From the IMG/VR virus record IMGVR_UViG_3300049793_000239, positions 1 through 46,097 of that record: a stretch of DNA of 46,097 bases. The stretch is one strand, 5' to 3'. The notes below the pieces were generated by a model, which was not told the origin of the DNA, did not search any database, and worked only from the letters and a program-made list of their open reading frames with translations. Numbering within the stretch: the first letter of the stretch is position 1; every line of letters starts with the position of its first letter. Below, piece after piece: positions 29,252-35,423 of the stretch. Source of the stretch: a virus. Position numbers and translations under genes: made by a program.

Positions 29252-31354
29252 TCAATTCGAAGTGCTCACTGCAACCTGGAAACTGGAATTTGGCGCGCTG
29301 CCTGCAACTTGTGAGGCGGCCCTGACCGTATATGTATGATCCCCTTCAGTGCGCAGCGTAAAAGTCACCGCCGTGTTGTTTGTGTAAGTCACCGTGGTAA
29401 GGCCGCTGTAGGACAGGCTGGCAAGCGCTCCGCTCGAACCATTAGACTGGCCAGCATTAGTCCCCCCCATGTCAACCGACCCATCGTTGACCCATGCAGA
29501 GTAGCCGACACCGCTGCTGGCTGTGGTGATGTAGAGCGAGTACGACATAAGCACGCGACAAGGACATCCGCTCGAAGGCATAGTGACGGTGCGCGTCATG
29601 ACATCCGTTTGCGTAGTTGCAGAAACGGATACATCGCCACCAAGCGTCGTTGCGGAAAATACCTGTACCGCCTGCTGGTTGGTCACCGCAGCGCAGATAG
29701 GCGTAAGCCCGGCGTTCAGTCCTTGCGCGAAGTTGCTCCCAGTGCAGTTGGAAGTTGTCGCTGGAACCTGCCCTGCTGCAATCGTGCCGCTCAGGTTCGT
29801 AAAAGATGGCTGTGCTTGGCCGATCGTGCCATCTGTATTCACGGCAGTTAGGAATTTATTCGCTACGGCAGCTTTGGAGAGAATCGCGCCTATACTCACA
29901 GACGTTGGAAAAGGTAGATCTTTTCCTACTATCTGTCGAACAGTCATTGGCCCGAAATTAGGTGTGATCGGAGCCAAGTTAGTGACTTCAAATATAGAAG
30001 CTTGCCCATTGGCAAGAGAGCAAGTAAGAGGGAAAGGAGCTATTTGCGATGCCATCGTGTTGCTAAATGTGGTAGCCCCGCCGACGATGTTGGTTGCTGC
30101 CAAGACAGTGAGCTGAGTCCCTTGCCCTGCATTGTTGACTACGTAGGTGAGCGGGACGAAGATATCGCCGACGGAATCTGTGAAAGTAGCGACGCCGACA
30201 GGGCCAGGACATGCATTAAAGATGGTTTGCCCGCCCGTGATTACCGCTACTAAAGTTCTGCCTGCGGTAGGGGTGAAACTGATGGCTTGATTGGTGAAAC
30301 TGGCCCATGCACCAGACTCGATAATGGCGTCATGCGTCACTACTGGAGCAGAACCATTGGAGGTTAATAGCGCCAAGGCTGCCGACCAATTCGGATCGGT
30401 CGCGCCGATTGCTCCTGAAGCTGTGGCCGGAGTTAGGCCGGAAACGTTTTTGTAGAAGTACTCTTGAGTAGCGTTGTTGCTGACCGAAGCCGTCCAAGAA
30501 ACGTCTGGTGTGAAATTTGGGGCGTTGCCACCACCATCTCTGACAGTGAATAAGAGAGCCAGATCACCTGACTGCTTAGGGGTAGCACTGATCGAGATCG
30601 GAGAAGCCGTTCCAGTGGCAGTAGAGATAGCGAAGTCCACCAAGTCGGTAGCCGTACCCGAAGGCCCCGCATAGAAGTTGTTGGCGTTCTGGCTAATCGC
30701 GGTATTGGTAATCGCCGGGGTGGTGGTGGGCGTAGCCACGTTGGTGGTGAAAAGCGGAGCAAACCCGCCAGCGCTGACGCTGGTAACCGTTCCTATCGAG
30801 CCAGTGGAGAGCACCAACCAAGTACATGGCGGGAAGGGCGTGCTCTGGCAGACGTGCAGCGCGTTGTCGGTGATGTTGTAGTAGAACTGCCCGGGCTTCG
30901 CGCCAACCACTTCCGAATCTGTGTAAGCGGTAGCGCCAGGCGGTGGGTTGCTCAGGTTCAGCACAATCGCTGGCGGGATGAAGCCAGACACGCTCTGCGA
31001 GGCCCCGGTAATCGTCAAGGTCACTTCGTTGCAGGCCGTGGTAGAGCCAGGGCAGAATTGCAGCCTCCACTTGCTGCCAGAAGGGGTGATGCTGGTGTTG
31101 CTTGGCACCGCCACGCCCGTAAACGACCCAGCAGCGTCCAAAGACCCGGAAATCACCTGATTGACGTTAAAAGCGGCTCCATTCCACCTGTAGGGGCCTT
31201 GTGGGTTGATTGGCGCGGGGACGAAGAAAAACGAGTAGCTCCCGTACTTCCAGACTTGCCCTCCAGCATCGGTTATGGTCCCGCTCACACTCGTCGTCTG
31301 CGCCTGGAGCGCGGGAGCCAGCAAGAGCAGGAGTGGGAGAAATTTCGTGACCAC
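29252..31354 (-). CDS. Exported fibre-like protein, third paralogue
   Basis: A 700-residue protein with a Sec signal peptide ('FLPLLLLLAPALQAQ', from GTG at 31354), a more diverged copy of the shared N-domain ('TTSVSGTITDAGGQVW', 'YSFFFVPAP', 'YTDSEVVGAKPGQFYYN'), then long Thr/Ala/Val-rich beta segments as in phage fibres. I chose the GTG because AGGAGG lies directly upstream and the signal peptide then starts the protein. The frame is open back to 31609 but that part is unlike protein. The ribosome site lies in a hairpin (31356-31376). Its stop overlaps the ribosome site of the next gene. Confidence 0.78.
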   Translation of the reverse strand: MVTKFLPLLLLLAPALQAQTTSVSGTITDAGGQVWKYGSYSFFFVPAPINPQGPYRWNGAAFNVNQVISGSLDAAGSFTGVAVPSNTSITPSGSKWRLQFCPGSTTACNEVTLTITGASQSVSGFIPPAIVLNLSNPPPGATAYTDSEVVGAKPGQFYYNITDNALHVCQSTPFPPCTWLVLSTGSIGTVTSVSAGGFAPLFTTNVATPTTTPAITNTAISQNANNFYAGPSGTATDLVDFAISTATGTASPISISATPKQSGDLALLFTVRDGGGNAPNFTPDVSWTASVSNNATQEYFYKNVSGLTPATASGAIGATDPNWSAALALLTSNGSAPVVTHDAIIESGAWASFTNQAISFTPTAGRTLVAVITGGQTIFNACPGPVGVATFTDSVGDIFVPLTYVVNNAGQGTQLTVLAATNIVGGATTFSNTMASQIAPFPLTCSLANGQASIFEVTNLAPITPNFGPMTVRQIVGKDLPFPTSVSIGAILSKAAVANKFLTAVNTDGTIGQAQPSFTNLSGTIAAGQVPATTSNCTGSNFAQGLNAGLTPICAAVTNQQAVQVFSATTLGGDVSVSATTQTDVMTRTVTMPSSGCPCRVLMSYSLYITTASSGVGYSAWVNDGSVDMGGTNAGQSNGSSGALASLSYSGLTTVTYTNNTAVTFTLRTEGDHTYTVRAASQVAGSAPNSSFQVAVSTSN

Positions 31355-31355
31355 T

Positions 31356-31376
31356 CCCCTCCTAAAAAGGGAGGGG
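31356..31376 (-). promoter_or_regulatory. Hairpin covering a ribosome binding site
   Basis: CCCCTCC and GGAGGGG form a perfect 7-pair stem with a 7-base loop. On the minus-strand RNA the 3' arm is the Shine-Dalgarno of the 700-residue exported protein, one base before its GTG. It could hold translation low until melted. Confidence 0.5.
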
Positions 31377-31545
31377 CTTCTCAGGCTACGTATGAGTTTC
31401 GAACCTCTGCGTTGGCGCCTGAAGGCTCGATCCAAGCCCACTTGGTACGGAAAGGAAACTACACCAATGCAACGGCAAAAGCAACAGACTATAAACCGTT
31501 CGCTTGCCCCCAGCCCTGAAGGGCAGGGATTGCGCTCACTCTTTT
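31377..31545 (-). other. Leader region without a gene
   Basis: About 170 bases between two exported-protein genes. The frame of the downstream gene is open through it, but the translated sequence (Cys, Arg and Pro-rich) does not look like protein. I see no convincing promoter. It is unusually long for this operon and, with the hairpin that follows, may be a regulatory leader. Confidence 0.4.
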
Positions 31546-32241
31546 TCATGGCGCAGTAAACCCCTGAATGCTCGCTGTGCAGGTCTGGGTAGCCACACAA
31601 ATGATGCATACTGCGTTCGCTGCTGTGATTTTGATCGGCGTCCCAAAGGAATGCCAGACAGGAAGATTGGCGGTGTTAGCGGGATAAGGAATCTTGCCAG
31701 TAGTGATGCTGGCGACGGCCGGGAAGAAGGTAGCCACTCCAGTTGCGCAATTGGTGCCAGTCCCGAATCGCAATGTGTACGAGCCAGCGATCGATGTATC
31801 GCTGACGACGGTAATGTCGGTGACGTAGAGTGACGTACTGGCGGCTGGGGCTGCTTGACATTGCGTAAGTGTCGCCCCAATTGCGGTTACGCCGCACGAC
31901 CAAAGAAGCGGGCTGCCATTCCTTGTATACAGAACGCCATCGAGTCCCACTACTCCACGGCGAACATTTCCAGCCGTAGCGGACGCTGATAAAGCTGAAC
32001 TTTGCGACTCGAAGCCGTCAGCGATCACGTTCGCAGGAGCCGCAGCATTATTTGCGGCATCGAAAATTGCTCCTGCATTTCCGACAACTCCAACCTTTTG
32101 CACGCCAGCGGCAGCCGTTGCAACAGCGCTCCCGCCGATGTTCTGCACGTTCACGGGCTCAGGAGCGGAAACGTTCAACTGCCCCGATGCAACCCAAGCG
32201 CAGGCAAGAATCAAAGCGATAGCGAGGGCGATGCTTCTCAA
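31546..32241 (-). CDS. Exported beta-rich protein
   Basis: A 231-residue protein with a Sec signal peptide ('SIALAIALILACAWVASGQ', cleavage before Gln near residue 21). The mature part is Ala/Thr/Gly-rich with 'LYVTDITVVSDTSIAGSYTL', a plan like phage fibre head or tip domains, and a Cys-rich end ('CIICVATQTC'). TTG at 32241 was chosen: it follows the upstream stop by one base and gives a compact signal peptide. A TTG at 32259 is in frame. It seems related in plan to the 230-residue neighbour. Confidence 0.7.
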   Translation of the reverse strand: MRSIALAIALILACAWVASGQLNVSAPEPVNVQNIGGSAVATAAAGVQKVGVVGNAGAIFDAANNAAAPANVIADGFESQSSALSASATAGNVRRGVVGLDGVLYTRNGSPLLWSCGVTAIGATLTQCQAAPAASTSLYVTDITVVSDTSIAGSYTLRFGTGTNCATGVATFFPAVASITTGKIPYPANTANLPVWHSFGTPIKITAANAVCIICVATQTCTASIQGFTAP

Positions 32242-32242
32242 A

Positions 32243-32935
32243 TTATTGCACCCCCGCAACCATAAGGTTGAGTGCAGAGGCTGTGCCTGCGATGGCAGTG
32301 ATTCCAGAAACGAAGGTCACACCGCCAAGTGGAAACGTAACGTTCGAGTTTGCGGGCAATGCGTAGTCCGCGTTCCCTCCAATCCAGATGATGGGCGTTC
32401 CCGTTTTGTCCTGGAACCGAAAAGTCACCGCAGAGTTGGTGATGTTGTTGACGTACACCAGCGTCACGCAGGTAGTGGTTGATGTCACCGAAGTTCCCGC
32501 ACCAGTCGCAACTCCAACGGTGCTGCTCGTGAAGTTCGTAGACTGCGTGCAAGCGCTTGGCAATGTGCGCGCGTAGCCGATGTTGTTGGTGCCGTTCGCC
32601 AGCGCTGGCAGCGCCGTCACAGCGGTGGTTGACCCTGAGTCGGCAACCACATGCCCAATAACCGCAGCGCTGGCATCGTTGATGACGTGGCCAACAACGG
32701 CGACACCAGCTCCTAAAGCTACTGTGCCGTTGGTGCCGATGGAAACAAGGTTTGTCGTGCCCGGCGTGGTCTGGTCGATGCCCACCTTGCCGATAACGTT
32801 TGAGCCCGTGGGGAGCGAACCGGTGATGGTAACGCTGCTGCCTCCGCCGCCCGATTGCTGCTGCTGCCCAGACAAGACAGCAGCAAAGCCGATGAGCACC
32901 AGAGAAGTCCAAAGGATTCGCTCGAATTTCCGCAT
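32243..32935 (-). CDS. Exported beta-rich protein
   Basis: A 230-residue protein with a Sec signal peptide ('ILWTSLVLIGFAAVLSGQ', cleavage before the Gln run) followed by Gln/Gly/Ser linker and Thr/Val/Gly-rich beta segments. The last third ('LVYVNNITNSAVTFRFQD', then 'PLGGVTFVSG') resembles phage fibre tip domains and the corresponding part of the next gene. AGGAGG lies 11 bases before the ATG. It opens the run of five exported products. Confidence 0.75.
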   Translation of the reverse strand: MRKFERILWTSLVLIGFAAVLSGQQQQSGGGGSSVTITGSLPTGSNVIGKVGIDQTTPGTTNLVSIGTNGTVALGAGVAVVGHVINDASAAVIGHVVADSGSTTAVTALPALANGTNNIGYARTLPSACTQSTNFTSSTVGVATGAGTSVTSTTTCVTLVYVNNITNSAVTFRFQDKTGTPIIWIGGNADYALPANSNVTFPLGGVTFVSGITAIAGTASALNLMVAGVQ

Positions 32936-32940
32936 GAACT

Positions 32941-33081
32941 TTATTCCCTCCTCAAGAGTGTCTGCCCCTGCCCTTCTTTCTTTTTGCCTCTGGCGATAAT
33001 TTTAGATAAGGCTCTCCAAATCCCGCGCGATACAAATGCAGCGAGCAGAGCCCAAAACATCCCCCAGTTGAATGCCAGCAT
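32941..33081 (-). CDS. Small membrane protein ahead of exported proteins
   Basis: A 46-residue protein with one hydrophobic helix ('WGMFWALLAAFVS') and a strongly basic tail ('KIIARGKKKEGQG'), so it probably sits in the inner membrane with the tail in the cytoplasm. GAGGG lies three bases before the ATG, and it follows the previous stop by six bases. Its place before five Sec-exported proteins is notable, but no function can be read from it. Confidence 0.6.
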   Translation of the reverse strand: MLAFNWGMFWALLAAFVSRGIWRALSKIIARGKKKEGQGQTLLRRE

Positions 33082-33087
33082 CAGCCC

Positions 33088-33396
33088 TCACTGCACGAAC
33101 GTAACCACCAATGGCCCGGTTCCCGTGTCGGCTTGAGCATACAAAATCACTCCGCCTGCAGGGAATCGCCATGCGGATTCCGATGGACCCTTCGCCACGT
33201 GAACTTGCGTGCAGCTTTCCTGGTATCCCGTTTCCAGATGGTCTTCGGTCATCACATCAAGTGGGTCCGTGCGAAGGTAAGTCACCGTTCCCGCTCCGAT
33301 GTTTTTCATCCAGAACATGTCGCAGTCCACTGGCGCGATGATGGGCGTCCACGAAGTAGAGTCAATCGCAAAGCGTTTCTTCACATAACAACCCAT
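33088..33396 (-). CDS. Small late protein, beta-rich
   Basis: A 102-residue protein with beta-strand alternation ('APVDCDMFWMKNIGAGTVTY', 'AGGVILYAQADTGTGPLVVTF'), probably a virion component of the fibre or tail region. No signal peptide. No Shine-Dalgarno is clear before the ATG at 33396; the GTACCAGTAC dyad ends 14 bases upstream and TTATAG lies further up. Function unknown. Confidence 0.65.
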   Translation of the reverse strand: MGCYVKKRFAIDSTSWTPIIAPVDCDMFWMKNIGAGTVTYLRTDPLDVMTEDHLETGYQESCTQVHVAKGPSESAWRFPAGGVILYAQADTGTGPLVVTFVQ

Positions 33397-33409
33397 TGCG
33401 TGGATTTTA

Positions 33410-33419
33410 GTACTGGTAC
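33410..33419. promoter_or_regulatory. GTACTGGTAC dyad upstream of the fibre region
   Basis: Third exact intergenic copy of the 10-base near-palindrome (others at 5141 and 11836). It lies 14 bases before the start codon at 33396, next to a TATA-like stretch on the minus strand (33419-33428). It probably marks a regulated transcription unit for the exported proteins. Confidence 0.35.
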
Positions 33420-33440
33420 CCTATAAATGGTAGGTGTATT

Positions 33441-33548
33441 TCAGTCGTCGTCCTCTTCGGCCATCTCTTCTACATCGTCAGGTTCGGAAGCTTCTGATTC
33501 CTGAAGGATTTCTTCGTCGCCGTCTGCGATAATTTCTTCGGGCATCAT
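33441..33548 (-). CDS. Very acidic small peptide beside ATP-grasp gene
   Basis: A 35-residue peptide in which 18 residues are Asp or Glu, with a run of acidic residues at the C-terminus ('MAEEDDD'). It begins 10 bases after the ATP-grasp gene's stop. The ribosome site is weak. Such a peptide could be a substrate of the ligase upstream, a DNA mimic, or a scaffold-like tail peptide; nothing decides this. Confidence 0.5.
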   Translation of the reverse strand: MMPEEIIADGDEEILQESEASEPDDVEEMAEEDDD

Positions 33549-33558
33549 GGTATGAGGC

Positions 33559-34842
33559 TCAACTTCCGTAGGTAGTTCTTAGCCAACCGCCCTGTTCGAG
33601 TGCCAGGTATCGCCTAGCGGCAACGGATTCGATATCATTGCGATACATCATGTCGGGAATTTTAAGAGAATCAATCATCTCTTTCGTTGAACAAAACGCA
33701 TCGTGGATCGTTGGACCGACAGCGAGAACAGAACCGATCCAACCATCTACACCGGCCGTTTCTAGTTTGTCCTCGTTAGTTTCTTCGCAGCGCACGTCGC
33801 GCGCGTAGAACTTATCGAGCACTTTTGGAGTAAGCCCAGAAATGGGGACTCCTTCTCGGTAGAGTTTGTCAGGCCCGTCACTGAGCGGGTAAGGCGGAAT
33901 CGCCAAGCGAACAGAGGCACAGAAGGAATGCTTGGGGGTGAGATCTGGCATGGTCTCGTTCGCGGCCACGCGATACATAAAATCACCAAACTCAATCGGC
34001 AAAAGGCGCGTCAAATTACAACTGCCTTCGTAGCCAAAGCGCGGAGTCCACTCAAGGCCGAGAATTCCTTCATCCGTGACAATCGTATTGAGGTCAATCA
34101 TCCCGACGAAACCATCATCCCTGAGCGGCCCATAGGCTTTCTTTAGACCGCGTTGGAATAGAGTCGTTTCACGATTAGGCATCCACACAAGATTGCCCGC
34201 GCATCCCGTGTTCGGGCCGATATCACCAGCCATAAATTGCTTGGCCTCAATCGTGAAATTGATTGCGTGATAGCCACTCTCGTTGACCCACATTTCCGTA
34301 GAGACTTCCGTGCCATGGGCGAATTCTTGCAGGATGAATTCTTTCTGTGGGTTGCGCTTGTAGAGCACATCGATATATTCGAGCAGGTCCTCAGCGCTCT
34401 TTGAGACATAGGTGCAGGAAACATCAGCGCCGTCTCCACAAGGCTTAAAAACAAACCTGCCGCGTTTGGATTTTTTGATGTAGCGGATGCCGTCTGAAAT
34501 GTCGTGGAAATGTTCCCACACTGGCACACGAATGCCGCAGCGTTCCATGTACTGAATCCCGAAAACGCGGTCGTGTTCTAACTTGTCTGCGAGTTGTGAT
34601 CCACCAATGGTGGGGGCAATCAGCCTGGATGCATCCGCATCTTTGCCCATGCCGCTGCTGTCGTAGACGATGAGATCGTAGTCAGCTGCGTTTCCTGCGG
34701 TATCTACTGCGTCAATCAGGCCGCGAAGGGCTTTCCGGTAGTGCTCGTCCTCGACAACGAGCATAACCTCATGGCCAGCCTGCTTACACAAATAGGCAAA
34801 CCATCCGCCCTCATTCCAGCGCGAGATGACGCAGATGCGCAC
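33559..34842 (-). CDS. PurD-like ATP-grasp ligase
   Basis: An ATP-dependent carboxylate-amine ligase related to phosphoribosylamine-glycine ligase (PurD). The 427-residue product has an N-domain (1-80), the ATP-grasp start 'GGSQLADKLEHDRVFGIQYM', the nucleotide-binding 'RFVFKPCGDGADVS', 'ILQEFAHGTEVSTEMWV', and a metal site 'GLEWTPRFGYEG'. A PurD-type C-domain follows ('SVLAVGPTIHDAFCSTKEMI', 'YRNDIES'). The Asn usual in the metal motif is Thr here, so activity or metal use may differ. It lies in the late strand among virion and exported-protein genes, with no other purine genes, which argues for a substrate other than phosphoribosylamine: a peptide, wall precursor or DNA base are options. 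Confidence 0.82.
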   Translation of the reverse strand: MRICVISRWNEGGWFAYLCKQAGHEVMLVVEDEHYRKALRGLIDAVDTAGNAADYDLIVYDSSGMGKDADASRLIAPTIGGSQLADKLEHDRVFGIQYMERCGIRVPVWEHFHDISDGIRYIKKSKRGRFVFKPCGDGADVSCTYVSKSAEDLLEYIDVLYKRNPQKEFILQEFAHGTEVSTEMWVNESGYHAINFTIEAKQFMAGDIGPNTGCAGNLVWMPNRETTLFQRGLKKAYGPLRDDGFVGMIDLNTIVTDEGILGLEWTPRFGYEGSCNLTRLLPIEFGDFMYRVAANETMPDLTPKHSFCASVRLAIPPYPLSDGPDKLYREGVPISGLTPKVLDKFYARDVRCEETNEDKLETAGVDGWIGSVLAVGPTIHDAFCSTKEMIDSLKIPDMMYRNDIESVAARRYLALEQGGWLRTTYGS

Positions 34843-34848
34843 AAGGGC

Positions 34849-35079
34849 TTACTTTTTTGTGACGCCTTCGGTTGGAAATTCGCGCCGCATACCGCCCTGA
34901 TTGCCCTTCCAGCCGTGTCTGGTGCGCTCGGTCGTGAATTCGTGAGGACCCGTCATGGGTGCCCCGCCAGCCTCGCTGGAACCATCCCTGACCGGTGAAG
35001 TGGTATTCAGGTCGTCAATCTGCATGTCGGCCGCTTTTGCATCGCTTTTGTTCTGTTCGCGTGTCCCAAAATATGACAT
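34849..35079 (-). CDS. Small polar, probably disordered protein
   Basis: A 76-residue protein rich in Gly, Thr, Glu, Arg and Ser with no hydrophobic core ('RTRHGWKGNQGGMRREF' near the end). AGGAGG lies six bases before the ATG. It lies seven bases upstream of the ATP-grasp gene and so is probably co-translated with it; it might be a partner or substrate. A hairpin lies just upstream of its ribosome site. Confidence 0.65.
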   Translation of the reverse strand: MSYFGTREQNKSDAKAADMQIDDLNTTSPVRDGSSEAGGAPMTGPHEFTTERTRHGWKGNQGGMRREFPTEGVTKK

Positions 35080-35088
35080 ACCATTCCT

Positions 35089-35112
35089 CCTGGTAGTACT
35101 ACTACTTCCAGG
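35089..35112 (-). other. Hairpin at ribosome site of the 76-residue gene
   Basis: Nine of ten bases pair around a 4-base loop (CCTGG... with ...CCAGG). On the minus strand the 3' arm runs into the AGGAGG of the gene at 35079, so it could modulate translation. It also separates the divergent plus-strand unit. Confidence 0.4.
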
Positions 35113-35124
35113 ACGAGCGTACCA

Positions 35125-35153
35125 GTGACACGCTAGAGGCGCAAGCCCATACT
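35125..35153 (+). promoter_or_regulatory. Leaderless promoter of plus-strand membrane unit
   Basis: GTGACA (35125-35130), a 17-base spacer and CATACT (35148-35153), followed by exactly six bases and ATG at 35160. This is the same geometry as at the small terminase gene. Confidence 0.45.
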
Positions 35154-35159
35154 TTCGGC

Positions 35160-35237
35160 ATGATCTCCTGTGTGATTCTCTTGCTCTCGGTCGCTGCTGG
35201 TGCGAACATGCTGCGGGTCATTCTGAAAGGAAGGTGA
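35160..35237 (+). CDS. Tiny membrane peptide
   Basis: A 25-residue peptide that is mostly hydrophobic ('ISCVILLLSVAAGANML') with a basic end. No ribosome site, but a leaderless promoter fits exactly. Its stop lies in the ribosome site of the next gene. It is one of only two late-region units on the plus strand. Confidence 0.45.
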   Translation: MISCVILLLSVAAGANMLRVILKGR

Positions 35238-35240
35238 ATC

Positions 35241-35423
35241 GTGAGTCTCGAACACGCTCTTCGTAATGCACCGCTTGGACTTCTCAAATTCCTTGCGTAT
35301 GGTTTGTGGATTTTGATTGCCTGTTACGTCGCCTTTTCGTTTTTCGCCGATCCGCATGGATTGTTTTTTGGTGTGTGCTTCGTAGGACTCATTTACTGCG
35401 TCCGCGCTATTTGGCGGAGTTAG
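35241..35423 (+). CDS. Two-pass small membrane protein on the opposite strand
   Basis: A 60-residue protein with two transmembrane helices ('LAYGLWILIACYVAFSFF' and 'FFGVCFVGLIYCVRAIW') joined by a short 'ADPHGL' turn. GTG at 35241 has GGAAGG six bases upstream. It is transcribed against the late operon and its last four bases overlap the stop of the gene at 35420. A holin, antiholin or superinfection-exclusion protein would fit; expression separate from the late strand favours the last two. Confidence 0.65.
   Translation: MSLEHALRNAPLGLLKFLAYGLWILIACYVAFSFFADPHGLFFGVCFVGLIYCVRAIWRS

Noticed and set aside
31377-31480. A GGTTCGAAACTC-like T-arm on the minus strand suggested a tRNA.
   Set aside because: No matching D-arm, anticodon arm or acceptor stem can be formed around it.
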